64,000 nt of DNA. Origin: Streptomyces roseirectus (GTDB lineage: Bacteria > Actinomycetota > Actinomycetes > Streptomycetales > Streptomycetaceae). Both the position numbers and the translations under genes were made by a program. The stretch covers positions 6,346,001 through 6,410,000 of the forward strand of contig NZ_CP060828.1 of the NCBI RefSeq assembly GCF_014489635.1. Direction: 5' to 3'. Of the stretch, positions 44,943-59,946 are shown piece by piece; positions within the stretch are counted from its first letter, which is position 1; the number at the start of each line of letters is the position of its first letter. Below the pieces are notes generated by a model that had not been told where the DNA came from, searched no databases, and saw nothing but the letters and a program-made list of their open reading frames with translations.

Positions 44943-47338
44943 AGCGCGAGGAGGTGGCGGACCTGCGGCTGGTGGCGCCGGCGCTGGCGGCATGGGGGAC
45001 GGCGGCGTGGGCGCTGGACGTGTCGCTCGGGGTGGCGCTGGCCGTCGCGGCGGGGTGCGCGGTGGTGGCCGGGGCGCTGCTCGTGGGGCGGAGGTCCGGA
45101 TGGCCGGGGGCGACCGGGGCGGGGGTGCTGCTGTGCGTGGCCGCGGCGGCGCTGGCGGGCGGGGTGCACGGGGACGACGTGGGGCGGGGGCCGGTGCCGG
45201 AGCTGGCGGCTCGGTTCGCGGACGTGAGCGCGGAGGTGCGGATCACCTCGGACGCGCGGCGGACGCGGCCGAGGGTGACGGGGGACCGGATGTCGCGGGA
45301 CGCGGTGGTCGTGGACGCGCAGGTGCGGCGGGTGACGGGGCCGGACGGGCGGGAGGCGGTGACACGGGCGCCGGTGCTGGTCGTGGTGTCGGGGGCGGGC
45401 GGCGCCGGGTGGCTGGGGCTGCTGCCGTCCACGGAGGTGCGGGTGGAGGGGCGGTTGGCGCCGCCGCTGCGGGGCGGGGACGACGTGGCGGCGGTGCTGC
45501 GGGTGCGGGGCGAGGAGGGGCCCCGGGTGGTGGGGGAAGCGTCCGGGGTGCAGCGGGTCGCGGGGCGGTTGCGGGCCGGGCTGCGGGAGGCGACCGGGGA
45601 ACTGCCCGGGGACGCGCGGGCGTTGCTGCCGGGGCTGGTCGTCGGCGACACCTCGCGGATCCCGGCCGAGCTGGACGAGGCGTTCAAGGAGACCGACCTC
45701 GCGCACACGCTGGCCGTGTCCGGGAGCAACCTGACGATCATCCTCGTCCTGCTGCTCGGGCCGCCGGGGACCGCGCAGCACGTCGAGCGGCGGGGACTGG
45801 CGCCCCGGCTCGGGGTGTCGCTGCGGGGGACGGCGCTGCTCGGGGGCGGGCTGACGCTGGCGTTCGTGGTGGTGTGCCGGCCCGATCCGAGCGTGCTGCG
45901 GGCGGCGGCGTGCGGGGCGGTGGTGCTGGCCGCGCTGGCGACCGGGCGTCGGCGGACGATGATGCCGGCGCTGGCGGCGGCCGTGCTCGCGCTGGTCCTC
46001 TACGACCCCTGGCTGGCCCGGAGTTACGGGTTCCTGCTGTCGGTGCTGGCCACCGGGTCCCTGCTGACGGTGGCGCCGAGGTGGGCGCTCGCGCTGCGGC
46101 GGCGCGGGGTGCCGGCGCGGCTCGCGGAGGCGTTGGCGGCGGCGGGGGCGGCGCAGGCGTTGTGCGCGCCGGTCGTGGCGGTGCTGTCGGCGCGGGTGAG
46201 TCTGGTGGCGGTGCCGTGCAATCTGCTCGTCGAGTTCGCCGTCGCGCCGGCCACGGTGCTCGGGTTCGCGGCGCTCGCGGTGGCGCCGGTGTGCATGCCG
46301 GTGGCCAAGGTGCTCGCCTGGTGCGCGAGCTGGCCCGCCGGGTGGATCGCGGACGTCGCCCGCGCCGGGGCCGCGCTGCCCGGGGCGGGGGTGGACTGGC
46401 CCGGCGGGTGGGGCGGGGCCGTCCTCCTCGCGCTGGTGACGCTCGCGGGGGTGCTGCTCGGGCGGCGGCTGTTGGGGCGGCCCTTGTGGTGCGGGGCGTT
46501 GGGGGTGCTGCTGGTGCTGGTGGTGTTGCAGCCGCCGCCCCTGACCAGGGTGGTGACGGGGTGGCCGGTGCCCGGGTGGAAGCTGGCCGTGTGCGATGTG
46601 GGACAGGGAGATGCCGCTGTTCTCGCGGCGGGGGCGGGCGCCGGGGTCGTCGTCGATGCCGGGCCCGATCCCCGGGCCGTCGACCGGTGTCTGCGGAAGC
46701 TGGGGGTGACCCGGGTGCCGCTGGTCGTCCTCACGCACTTCCATGCCGACCATGTGGCCGGGCTTCCGGGGGTGTTGCGGGGGCGGGCCGTCGGGGAGAT
46801 CGAGGTGACCGGGTTCGAGGAGCCCGTGGACCAGGCGGAGTTCGTGCGGCGGACGGCGCGGGAGCGGGGGGTGCCGGTCGTGCGGGCCGTCGCCGGGGAG
46901 CGGCGCAGGGTGGGGGAGCTGGAGTGGGAGGTGCTGTGGCCGCCGGGTGGGGTGGTGCCGGTGGAGGGGGCCAACGACGCGAGTGTGGCGATGCTCGTGC
47001 GGGCCGGTGGGCTGCGGGTGCTGATGCTGGGGGATCTGGAGCCGGCGGGGCAGCGGGCGTTGTGGGAGGCGGCGGGTGGGGTGCTGCGGGGTGGGGTGGA
47101 CGTGGTGAAGGTCGCGCATCACGGGTCGGCGCATCAGGACGCGGGGCTGTTGCGGGGGGTGGGGGCCCGGGTGGCGTTGGTGTCCTGTGGGGAGGGGAAT
47201 TCGTATGGCCATCCGGCGCCTGGGACGGTGGCGGCGTTGCGGGCGGGAGGCGCGGTGGTGAGGCGGACGGATCGGGACGGGGGGCTGGTGGTCAGCGGGG
47301 CCGGGGAGGGGGTGCGGGTGACGGGGGAGGGTGGCTGA
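44939..47338 (+). CDS. comEC: ComEC/Rec2 family DNA-uptake channel protein
   Basis: 799 residues. An N-terminal DUF4131 region with two or three helices and an OB-like part (1-200), the Competence membrane domain (about 220-520; AHTLAVSGSNLTIILVLL is the classic signature), and a C-terminal metallo-beta-lactamase-like domain (about 540-790; CDVGQGDAAVLA, LTHFHADHVAG, VLMLGDLEPAGQ, KVAHHGSAHQD). In competent bacteria it passes single-stranded DNA across the membrane. Most streptomycetes are not known to be naturally competent, so the role here is open. ATG 44939 overlaps the comEA stop. Confidence 0.95.
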   Translation: MKREEVADLRLVAPALAAWGTAAWALDVSLGVALAVAAGCAVVAGALLVGRRSGWPGATGAGVLLCVAAAALAGGVHGDDVGRGPVPELAARFADVSAEVRITSDARRTRPRVTGDRMSRDAVVVDAQVRRVTGPDGREAVTRAPVLVVVSGAGGAGWLGLLPSTEVRVEGRLAPPLRGGDDVAAVLRVRGEEGPRVVGEASGVQRVAGRLRAGLREATGELPGDARALLPGLVVGDTSRIPAELDEAFKETDLAHTLAVSGSNLTIILVLLLGPPGTAQHVERRGLAPRLGVSLRGTALLGGGLTLAFVVVCRPDPSVLRAAACGAVVLAALATGRRRTMMPALAAAVLALVLYDPWLARSYGFLLSVLATGSLLTVAPRWALALRRRGVPARLAEALAAAGAAQALCAPVVAVLSARVSLVAVPCNLLVEFAVAPATVLGFAALAVAPVCMPVAKVLAWCASWPAGWIADVARAGAALPGAGVDWPGGWGGAVLLALVTLAGVLLGRRLLGRPLWCGALGVLLVLVVLQPPPLTRVVTGWPVPGWKLAVCDVGQGDAAVLAAGAGAGVVVDAGPDPRAVDRCLRKLGVTRVPLVVLTHFHADHVAGLPGVLRGRAVGEIEVTGFEEPVDQAEFVRRTARERGVPVVRAVAGERRRVGELEWEVLWPPGGVVPVEGANDASVAMLVRAGGLRVLMLGDLEPAGQRALWEAAGGVLRGGVDVVKVAHHGSAHQDAGLLRGVGARVALVSCGEGNSYGHPAPGTVAALRAGGAVVRRTDRDGGLVVSGAGEGVRVTGEGG

Positions 47339-47348
47339 GAATGGGGGC

Positions 47349-47594
47349 GTGAGTGATGTGCGACATGTGCTGGTGCTGCCGGATCGGGATGCCGCCGAGG
47401 AGGTGGTCGAGGAGCTGCGGGAGCGGTTCGGGGTGATGGAGGAGCCGCTGGTGGTGCGGGACGCGCTGGCGGGGGAGGACGACGCGGAGGACGCGCAGTG
47501 GCTGGTGGTGCTGGGGGACGCGGAGGGGCGGCTCGGGGCCGAGGAACTGGACGCGTTCGCCCGGGAGTGGGAGGGGTGGCGGGAGGAGCCGTAG
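47349..47594 (+). CDS. Small acidic protein between comEC and holA
   Basis: 81 residues, strongly acidic and soluble: VLVLPDRDAAEEVVEELRERFGV then WLVVLGDAEGRLGAEELDAF. It looks like a ferredoxin-like alpha-beta fold (strand, helix, strand, helix). Starts at GTG 47349 shortly after the comEC stop; GTG 47331, overlapping comEC, is in frame but its purine stretch is too close. Function unknown, probably in the comEA-comEC-holA transcript. Confidence 0.72.
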   Translation: MSDVRHVLVLPDRDAAEEVVEELRERFGVMEEPLVVRDALAGEDDAEDAQWLVVLGDAEGRLGAEELDAFAREWEGWREEP

Positions 47595-47631
47595 GGGGTG
47601 GGGTGTCGGTGGTGCGTGACATGCTGGGGAG

Positions 47632-48618
47632 ATGGCCAAGAAGCGCGCTGATGATGACGTCCTCGCTCCGGTGACGCTTGCCGTGGGGCAGGAGGAGCTG
47701 CTGCTCGACCGGGTGGTGCAGGAGGTGGTGCGGGCGGCCCGGGAGGCCGACGCGGACACCGACGTGCGGGATCTGGCGCCGGAGCAGGTGCAGCCGGGGA
47801 CGATGATCGAGCTGACGAGTCCGTCGCTGTTCTCCGAGCGCAAGGTGATCGTCGTCCGCAACGCGCAGGACCTCTCGGCGGACACCGTCAAGGACGTGAA
47901 GGCGTATCTGGGGGCGCCGGTCGAGGACATCGCGCTGGTGCTGCTGCACGCCGGCGGGGTCAAGGGGAAGGCGTTGCTGGAGGCGGCGCGGAAGGCGGGG
48001 GCGCGGGAGGTCGCCTGCCCGAAGATGACCAAGCCGGCGGACCGGCTGGCCTTCGTCCGGCAGGAGTTCCGGGCGACGGGGAGATCGGCCACGCCGGAGG
48101 CGTGCTCCGCGATGGTGGACGCGATCGGGAGTGACCTGCGGGAGCTGGCCTCCGCCGTGTCGCAGCTGGTCGCGGACGTCGAGGGGACGATCGACGAGGC
48201 CGTCGTGGGCCGGTACTACACCGGGCGGGCCGAGGCGTCCAGCTTCACCGTCGCCGACCGGGCGGTCGAGGGGCGGGCGGCCGAGGCACTGGAGGCGCTG
48301 CGGTGGTCGTTGTCCACGGGGGTGGCGCCCGTGCTGATCACCAGCGCGCTGGCCCAGGGAGTGCGGGCCATCGGGAAACTGTCCTCCGCCCGTGGTGGCC
48401 GGCCCGCCGATCTCGCGCGCGAGCTGGGCATGCCGCCCTGGAAGATCGACCGGGTCCGCCAGCAGATGCGGGGGTGGACGCCGGAGGGGGTGGCCGTGGC
48501 CCTGCGCGCCGTCGCCGAGGCCGACGCGGGAGTGAAGGGCGGGGGGGACGATCCCGAGTACGCGCTGGAGAAGGCGGTCGTGACCATCGCGAGGGCTGCG
48601 CGGGCTCGGGGGAGGTAG
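47632..48618 (+). CDS. holA: DNA polymerase III subunit delta
   Basis: 328 residues of the clamp-loader delta subunit. LAVGQEELLLDRVVQEVV, FSERKVIVVRNAQDLSAD and LRELASAVSQLVADVEG-type segments match the HolA AAA-like fold, with the C-terminal collar domain about 210-325 (LEALRWSLSTGVAPVLITSAL). As expected for delta there is no functional Walker A motif. ATG 47632 gives the family N-terminus MAKKRADDD. comEC followed by holA and convergent rpsT is a common actinobacterial order. Confidence 0.94.
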   Translation: MAKKRADDDVLAPVTLAVGQEELLLDRVVQEVVRAAREADADTDVRDLAPEQVQPGTMIELTSPSLFSERKVIVVRNAQDLSADTVKDVKAYLGAPVEDIALVLLHAGGVKGKALLEAARKAGAREVACPKMTKPADRLAFVRQEFRATGRSATPEACSAMVDAIGSDLRELASAVSQLVADVEGTIDEAVVGRYYTGRAEASSFTVADRAVEGRAAEALEALRWSLSTGVAPVLITSALAQGVRAIGKLSSARGGRPADLARELGMPPWKIDRVRQQMRGWTPEGVAVALRAVAEADAGVKGGGDDPEYALEKAVVTIARAARARGR

Positions 48619-48642
48619 GGGGAGAGGAAGGGGAGGGTTGTT

Positions 48643-48670
48643 CTAGGGGCTAGGGGCTAGGGGCTAGGGG
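48643..48670. repeat. Four tandem CTAGGGG heptamers
   Basis: Exactly four copies of CTAGGGG in 28 bp, 25 bp after the holA stop. CTAG is a rare tetranucleotide in such GC-rich DNA, so four in a row is notable. Confidence 0.95.
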
Positions 48671-48875
48671 CGTTCGGGGTGGGATGAGTGGGCTGGTGCG
48701 GGGGCCTTGCGCCATGGCAGGCAGGGACGCGGCGCCGGTGGGGGTGATGGCCCGCTGGGGGACCGGCGCGGGGCCGGTGGCTCGGCGGGGCAGCCCGCCA
48801 GGGCCGGCGCCGACGGATCTCGTCGGGGTGCTGGCGCCTGTGAGCAGCACGCGTTGCGGCTGGGTGGGCAGACTC

Positions 48876-48921
48876 GCCGCTGCCGCTGCCGCTGCCGCTG
48901 CCGCTGCCGCTGCCGCTGCCG
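48876..48921. repeat. Tandem GCCGCT hexamer array
   Basis: Seven copies of GCCGCT (48876-48917) plus a partial GCCG, in the holA-rpsT gap. A second hexanucleotide array in the window besides 24409-24504. Confidence 0.95.
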
Positions 48922-49020
48922 TTCCGGCTCTGGGCCGAGGTCGACGGCCCCGCATCGCAGGGTCACCCCCGGCGGGACATCGTCGTCGGTGGCGTACCGC
49001 CAGGGACCGCGGGTATGCCG

Positions 49021-49065
49021 AAGGCCCCGGCCTTCGCCCTGGGGAAGGGCTGGGGCCGGGGCCTT
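49021..49065. terminator. Bidirectional terminator between holA and rpsT
   Basis: aaggccccggcc (49021-49032) and ggccggggcctt (49054-49065) form a perfect 12-bp stem around a 21-nt loop, with AA/TT ends. It lies between convergent genes. Confidence 0.7.
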
Positions 49066-49215
49066 TGGGATGTGCTGGGGATCACGCCCGCGTGGCGAAC
49101 GCAGGCCGCGCGTGATCTCAGGGTGCCGGGTGGGAGCGGATGAGAGAGGGCCCGCTCTGGGTCCGTCCGGCGAAAGGGGCCCCTCGGGAGGAGGGGTCCG
49201 GTCAGATCAGGGGGT

Positions 49216-49482
49216 TCAGCCCTTGAGCGCCTCGACCTTGGAAGCAAGCGCCGACTTCTTGTTGGCGGCCTGGTTCTTGTGGATGACGCCCTTGGAGACG
49301 GCCTTGTCGAGCTGACGCGCGGCGGCGCGCTGGTACTCGGTGGCCTTCTCGACGTCACCCGCGGCGACGGCCTCGCGGGCCTTGCGGATCGCGGTCTTCA
49401 GGGAGGACTTGACGGCCTTGTTGCGCTGCCGGGCCTTCTCGTTGGTCTTGATCCGCTTGATCTGGGACTTGATGTTCGCCAC
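49216..49482 (-). CDS. rpsT: 30S ribosomal protein S20
   Basis: 88 residues, the usual length: [21 protein letters not shown] start, [14 protein letters not shown] and [16 protein letters not shown]. It binds 16S rRNA early in 30S assembly. GTG 49482 gives the exact family start, with AAAGG 12 nt upstream. It is divergent from lepA across a 221-bp shared promoter region and ends toward holA. Confidence 0.97.
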   Translation of the reverse strand: MANIKSQIKRIKTNEKARQRNKAVKSSLKTAIRKAREAVAAGDVEKATEYQRAAARQLDKAVSKGVIHKNQAANKKSALASKVEALKG

Positions 49483-49703
49483 TGATTGAGCCTTTTCAGG
49501 TTCAGGCTCGGGACCGTGAGGCCCCGGACCAGGTGATTTCTTGGGGTGTGCCTCGCGCTGAGAGGGCAAGAGACACAGCTGTCCACACTACCAGCGGGCC
49601 ACCGGTCGGCCCAAACCGGTCCCAGCTCCCCGCCCGTGGGACCATGGAAGCTACGTATCGATCCGACCCGAGGCATAAGGCGCCTCAAGAGACAGGACCC
49701 TGC

Positions 49704-51572
49704 GTGCCCGCGACCCCTAAGAATGTGCCCGAGCCGAGCCGTACCGACCCGGCGCTGATCCGCAATTTCTGCATCATCGCGCACATCGACCACGGCAAGT
49801 CCACGCTCGCCGACCGGATGCTCCAGCTGACCGGCGTGGTGGAGCAGCGCCAGATGCGTGCCCAGTACCTCGACCGGATGGACATCGAGCGTGAGCGCGG
49901 CATCACGATCAAGTCCCAGGCGGTGCGGTTGCCGTGGGCCCCGACCGAGGACCCGGGCAACACGCACATCCTGAACATGATCGACACCCCGGGGCACGTG
50001 GACTTCACGTACGAGGTCTCGCGGTCGCTCGCCGCCTGCGAGGGCACCGTCCTGCTCGTCGACGCGGCCCAGGGCATCGAGGCGCAGACCCTCGCGAACC
50101 TGTACCTCGCGATGGAGAACGACCTCGCGATCATCCCGGTGCTGAACAAGATCGACCTCCCGGCGGCCCAGCCGGAGAAGTTCGCCGAGGAGCTGGCGAA
50201 CCTGGTCGGCTGCGACCCGGACGACGTCCTGCGGGTCTCCGCGAAGACCGGTGTCGGCGTCGACGCGCTGCTCGACAAGGTCGTCCGCGACGTCCCGGCG
50301 CCCGTCGGCGTCAAGGACGCGCCCGCCCGCGCGATGATCTTCGACTCGGTGTACGACTCGTACCGGGGCGTCGTGACGTACGTCCGTGTCATCGACGGCC
50401 AGCTCAACAAGCGTGAGCGCATCCGGATGATGTCGACCGGCGCGACGCACGAGCTGCTGGAGATCGGCACCAACTCCCCGGAGATGCTGGGCGCCGACGG
50501 TCTGGGCGTCGGCGAGGTCGGTTACCTGATCACCGGCGTGAAGGACGTCCGCCAGTCCAAGGTCGGTGACACCGTCACCAGCCAGGCCAAGGGCGCGACC
50601 GAGGCGCTGGGCGGGTACAAGGACCCCAAGCCGATGGTCTTCTCGGGCCTGTACCCGCTGGACGGCTCGGACTACCCGGAGCTGCGCGAGGCCCTGGACA
50701 AGCTCCAGCTGAACGACGCGGCGCTGGTGTACGAGCCGGAGACGTCCGCCGCCCTCGGCTTCGGGTTCCGCGTCGGCTTCCTGGGTCTGCTGCACCTCGA
50801 CGTGATCCGTGAGCGGCTGGAGCGCGAGTTCGGCCTCGACCTGATCGCGACCGCGCCGAACGTGGTGTACCGCGTCGTCATGGAGGACCGCTCCGAGCAC
50901 GTCGTCACCAACCCGAGCGAGTTCCCCGAGGGCAAGATCATGGAGGTGTACGAGCCCGTCGTACGCGCCACGATCCTCGCGCCGACCGAGTTCATCGGCT
51001 CGATCATGGAGCTGTGCCAGACCCGGCGCGGCACCCTCCTCGGCATGGACTACCTCTCCGAGGACCGCGTCGAGATCCGCTACACGCTGCCCCTCGCGGA
51101 GATCGTGTTCGACTTCTTCGACCAGCTGAAGTCGAAGACGCGCGGCTACGCGTCCCTGGACTACGAGCCCACGGGCGAGCAGACGTCGTCGCTGGTCAAG
51201 GTCGACATCCTGCTGCACGGCGACAAGGTCGACGCGTTCTCGGCGATCACGCACAAGGACGCCGCGTACGCGTACGGCGTGCGGCTGGTCGCCAAGCTGC
51301 GCGAGCTGATCCCGCGCCAGGCGTTCGAGGTGCCGATCCAGGCGGCCATCGGTTCGCGGGTCATCGCCCGCGAGACCATCCGCGCCATCCGCAAGGACGT
51401 CCTCGCCAAGTGCTACGGCGGTGACATCTCCCGGAAGCGCAAGCTCCTTGAGAAGCAGAAGGAAGGCAAGAAGCGGATGAAGATGGTGGGTTCGGTGGAG
51501 GTTCCGCAGGAAGCCTTCATCGCCGTCCTGAGCAGCGACGACAGCGCGGGCGGCGGCAAGGGCAAGAAGTAG
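49704..51572 (+). CDS. lepA: Elongation factor 4 (LepA)
   Basis: 622 residues. G domain with AHIDHGKST (P-loop), [18 protein letters not shown] and NKIDLP, then domains II-V, and the LepA-specific C-terminal domain ([17 protein letters not shown] near 575-595). It acts on the ribosome during translation, affecting assembly or back-translocation. The GTG start at 49704 gives the family N-terminus [25 protein letters not shown] lies upstream. The frame is open further upstream, but that part lacks similarity. Confidence 0.96.
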   Translation: MPATPKNVPEPSRTDPALIRNFCIIAHIDHGKSTLADRMLQLTGVVEQRQMRAQYLDRMDIERERGITIKSQAVRLPWAPTEDPGNTHILNMIDTPGHVDFTYEVSRSLAACEGTVLLVDAAQGIEAQTLANLYLAMENDLAIIPVLNKIDLPAAQPEKFAEELANLVGCDPDDVLRVSAKTGVGVDALLDKVVRDVPAPVGVKDAPARAMIFDSVYDSYRGVVTYVRVIDGQLNKRERIRMMSTGATHELLEIGTNSPEMLGADGLGVGEVGYLITGVKDVRQSKVGDTVTSQAKGATEALGGYKDPKPMVFSGLYPLDGSDYPELREALDKLQLNDAALVYEPETSAALGFGFRVGFLGLLHLDVIRERLEREFGLDLIATAPNVVYRVVMEDRSEHVVTNPSEFPEGKIMEVYEPVVRATILAPTEFIGSIMELCQTRRGTLLGMDYLSEDRVEIRYTLPLAEIVFDFFDQLKSKTRGYASLDYEPTGEQTSSLVKVDILLHGDKVDAFSAITHKDAAYAYGVRLVAKLRELIPRQAFEVPIQAAIGSRVIARETIRAIRKDVLAKCYGGDISRKRKLLEKQKEGKKRMKMVGSVEVPQEAFIAVLSSDDSAGGGKGKK

Positions 51573-51592
51573 GGGCCCGGACGGCCGTGTTT

Positions 51593-51628
51593 CCGGGGCC
51601 CGTCGCGCGTGTGCGTGGCGGGCCCCGG
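51593..51628 (+). terminator. Hairpin terminator after lepA
   Basis: ccggggcccg (51593-51602) and cgggccccgg (51619-51628) form a perfect 10-bp stem with a 16-nt loop, 20 bp after the lepA stop. There is no T run. Confidence 0.6.
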
Positions 51629-51708
51629 CCGCGTATCAGGCGGAAGTGACCGTCCGTGACCCCTTACGCGTCGGCCGGACGCCCTCTACTCTGATCCCTG
51701 CCCGGTAG

Positions 51709-51722
51709 TTACTCGTGAGTTA
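51709..51722. promoter_or_regulatory. Possible regulator operator upstream of the acyl-CoA synthetase
   Basis: TTACTCGTGAGTTA is an imperfect inverted repeat (ACTC-GT-GAGT core, T:T mismatch, then T/A) 50 bp before the start codon. Such half-sites are typical of TetR-type repressors of fatty-acid genes, but no regulator gene lies nearby. Confidence 0.3.
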
Positions 51723-51772
51723 AAAAGCTGCACAGCACAACCGCCGCACCGTCGCGGGCCCCGGAGGATGTC

Positions 51773-53650
<1,878 letters not shown>

Positions 53651-53688
53651 GGGGTGTTGGGGGCGCCGGGGGCGGCCGGGGTGTAGGA

Positions 53689-53870
53689 CCCGTAGGTCTG
53701 TGGGGCCGGCGGACCCGTAGTACTCGGGGGGGTACCCCGTGGGGTTCGCGGGCCCCGTAGTACCTGCGGGCTGCCCCGCAGGGTTTGCCGGCCCCGTAGT
53801 CCTCGCGGGCTGCCCCGCAAGGTCGACGGACCCCGTAGTACTCGTCGGCCCGCACCCGTAGTCCTCGCGG
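53689..53870. repeat. Intergenic CCCGTAG repeat cluster between the acyl-CoA synthetase and kinase genes
   Basis: CCCGTAG occurs at 53689, 53714, 53754, 53793, 53832 and 53855; three successive units are 39-40 bp apart and share CCCCGTAGT(A/C)CTCG and GGGCTGCCCCGCA-like hairpin segments. The 14-mer ggaccccgtagtac (53828-53841) recurs inverted at 59909-59922, on the other side of the kinase/phosphatase pair. Confidence 0.8.
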
Positions 53871-53931
53871 CCTACCCCTCAGGTCCCCCGCCGGATCACC
53901 CACCCCCCTCGCCTCACCCCCGCTCGCTCAC

Positions 53932-57936
<4,005 letters not shown>

Positions 57937-58044
57937 GACGGCCCACTTCGGTAACTCGGCGCTTATGGGCGTAGTCAGTCTGTCACTCTGTGGGGGTAGG
58001 CCGAGGCGTATTCGAACCAACTGCTCGGGGAGGGGAGCCGCCCG

Positions 58045-59901
58045 ATGGGGACCATTCCGACACAACGGGAGTCGACCCCGCTCTCCCGGACCCGCCGCCC
58101 GCCGAAGATCGCCGCGAACCTCACCGGCAGCGCCCTCGCGCCGGGCACCGCACGGGAGTTGTTCGGCTCCGCGCTCGACGAGTGGACCGCCGCCGGCTGG
58201 CCCGTCAGCACCCGCGCCGGGGACGAGGCGATGCTCGTCCTCAGCGAGTTCGTCACCAACGCCGTCGTTCACGCCGGCACCGACGTCGAGATCAGCTGCC
58301 GCCTCGAAGAGGCGAAGGAGAACGCGGGGACGGCCTGCGACATCGTCGTCGAGGTCTGCGACCGGCACCCCTCGCGGACCCTGCGCGACGGCGACCCCGA
58401 CCCGGCGTACGAACCCGCCGAGTACGGCCGGGGACTGCGGCTCGTCACCGCCCTCGCGGCGGAGTGGGGCGTCACCTACCGGCGCGACGGCAAGACGGTG
58501 TGGGCGCGCCTCGGCGACGGCGGCGAGGGCGAACCGGAGGGCCGCCCCGACCAGCCCGTCTCCGTGCTCGCGCCCCTGCCCTCCCTCGGGCTCGCCGTCG
58601 CCCTCGCGCCCGAACCGCAGCCCTCCCGGTACGAGCAGGACTGGCTCGGACGCGGCGCGCTCTCCTTCCTCGCGGAGGCGTCCCACCTGCTCGCGGGCCA
58701 GCTCGACGAGGACCTGGTCGCGGCGCTCACCGGACAGGTCCTCGTGCCGCGCGTCGCCGACTGGTGCGCCGTCTGGCTGGAGGACGAGCTGACCGCGCCC
58801 CGGCTCGCCCGGGTCTGGCACGGCAGCGAAGGGTGCCTGGAGGCGCTGCGCCGCGAGCTGGAGCTGGTGCCGCCGCAGCCCGCCGACCCCGGCCGGCCCC
58901 CCGACACCCAGCCCTACGACCACCCCTGGCCGGGCCCCGCCCTCGGCACGCCCGGCACCGCCCTGTCCTACCGCCTCGTCGCCGGCGGCCGGCCGCTCGG
59001 CACGCTCGTCATCGGACGCGCCGGCGCCCAGCGCTTCCCCGACGAGGTCACCGGCCTCGTCGAAGACCTCAGCCGGCGCGTCGCCCTCGCGATCGGCGCG
59101 GCCCGGCAGTACGCGCGGCAGGTCACCATCAGCTCCGTCCTGCAGAGCGGGCTGCTGCCCGTCTCCGTCGCCGAGATCCCCGGCGTGCGCAGCGCGCTCG
59201 TCTACGAACCCCGCGAGAAGGGCGGGCCCGGCGGCGACTTCTACGACCTCTTCCCCGCCGGGGACGGGCGCTGGTGCTTCGCCATCGGCGACGTCCAGGG
59301 CAAGGGGCCCGAGGCCGCCGTCGTCATCGGCCTCGCCCGGCCGTGGCTGCGGCTGCTGGCCCGCGAGGGGTACGGGGTGGCCGACGTCCTCGACCGCCTC
59401 AACCAGCTCCTCCTCGACGACGCGACCGAGGCCGCCGACGCCGCCGCCCGCGCGTACGTCGGCCCCGCCGGGCCCGGGGAAGGGCCCCAGACGCGGTTCC
59501 TCTCCCTCCTCTACGGCGAGCTGATCCCCTACGAGGGAGGGGTACGGGTCACCCTCGCGTCCGCCGGGCATCCGCTGCCGCTGCTGCTGCGGCCCGACGG
59601 CAGCGTCTGCACGGTCGCCCAGCCGCAGACCCTCATCGGGGTCGTCGAGGACGCCGCCTACACCAGCGACGTCCTCCACCTCGCGCCCGGCGACAGCCTC
59701 CTGTGCGTCACCGACGGGGTCACCGAACGGCGCGACGGGGCACGGCAGTTCGACGACGAGGACGGACTCGCGATCGCCCTCGCGCAGTGCGCGGGGTACG
59801 ACGTCCAGGAGATCGCCGACCACATCCACCGGCAGGTCCAGGAGTTCGGCGAGAAGCCACCGGAGGACGATCTGGCGCTGCTGGTGCTACAGGCGGAGTA
59901 G
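58045..59901 (+). CDS. RsbW-like ATPase - GAF - PP2C (SpoIIE) phosphatase
   Basis: 618 residues. Residues about 25-160 form a GHKL ATPase of anti-sigma type (LVLSEFVTNAVVHAG N-box, YGRGLRLVTALA G-box). About 220-380 are GAF-like (FLAEASHLLAGQLDEDLVAAL, VALAIGAARQYARQ). About 390-615 are a SpoIIE-type PP2C (YEPREKGGPGGDFYDLF, FAIGDVQGKGPEAA, CVTDGVTERRD, EDDLALLVL) with metal-binding Asp in GGDFYD and GDVQGKG. Such proteins can act as both kinase and phosphatase in partner-switching control of sigma factors; S. coelicolor OsaC has this design. ATG 58045 has GGAGGGGAG upstream. Divergent from the HAMP-array kinase. Confidence 0.92.
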   Translation: MGTIPTQRESTPLSRTRRPPKIAANLTGSALAPGTARELFGSALDEWTAAGWPVSTRAGDEAMLVLSEFVTNAVVHAGTDVEISCRLEEAKENAGTACDIVVEVCDRHPSRTLRDGDPDPAYEPAEYGRGLRLVTALAAEWGVTYRRDGKTVWARLGDGGEGEPEGRPDQPVSVLAPLPSLGLAVALAPEPQPSRYEQDWLGRGALSFLAEASHLLAGQLDEDLVAALTGQVLVPRVADWCAVWLEDELTAPRLARVWHGSEGCLEALRRELELVPPQPADPGRPPDTQPYDHPWPGPALGTPGTALSYRLVAGGRPLGTLVIGRAGAQRFPDEVTGLVEDLSRRVALAIGAARQYARQVTISSVLQSGLLPVSVAEIPGVRSALVYEPREKGGPGGDFYDLFPAGDGRWCFAIGDVQGKGPEAAVVIGLARPWLRLLAREGYGVADVLDRLNQLLLDDATEAADAAARAYVGPAGPGEGPQTRFLSLLYGELIPYEGGVRVTLASAGHPLPLLLRPDGSVCTVAQPQTLIGVVEDAAYTSDVLHLAPGDSLLCVTDGVTERRDGARQFDDEDGLAIALAQCAGYDVQEIADHIHRQVQEFGEKPPEDDLALLVLQAE

Positions 59902-59908
59902 CTACTGG

Positions 59909-59922
59909 GTACTACGGGGTCC
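59909..59922. repeat. Inverted copy of the CCCGTAG repeat core
   Basis: gtactacggggtcc is the exact reverse complement of 53828-53841. It lies between the PP2C phosphatase stop and hemW, overlapping the hemW promoter region. Confidence 0.6.
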
Positions 59923-59934
59923 TCAGGGGTGCGG

Positions 59935-59940
59935 GACAAT
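59935..59940 (+). promoter_or_regulatory. -10 element of hemW (leaderless)
   Basis: GACAAT ends 6 nt before ATG 59947. The GGGGG in between is too close to the ATG to act as a normal Shine-Dalgarno site. Confidence 0.45.
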
Positions 59941-59946
59941 GGGGGT

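Larger units (their letters stand above)
48619..49215. other. Convergent gap between holA and rpsT
   Basis: 597 bp, no supportable gene. It contains four tandem CTAGGGG heptamers (48643-48670), a seven-copy GCCGCT array (48876-48921), and a strong terminator hairpin (49021-49065). Frames across it yield poly-Ala or Arg/Pro low-complexity products. Confidence 0.6.

Noticed and set aside
48650..48955. Poly-Ala small protein on the minus strand after holA
   Set aside because: Only the GCCGCT array makes the Ala run; no ribosome binding site and no conserved sequence.
53689..53870. CRISPR array
   Set aside because: Units are 23-40 bp apart with no constant repeat of CRISPR length, no unique spacers and no cas genes.
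57990..58045. Long plus-frame protein from 57990 to 61724
   Set aside because: It is an alternative frame over the phosphatase and hemW genes (Arg/Pro-rich); only its last part from 61197 corresponds to a real, broken Uma2 gene.
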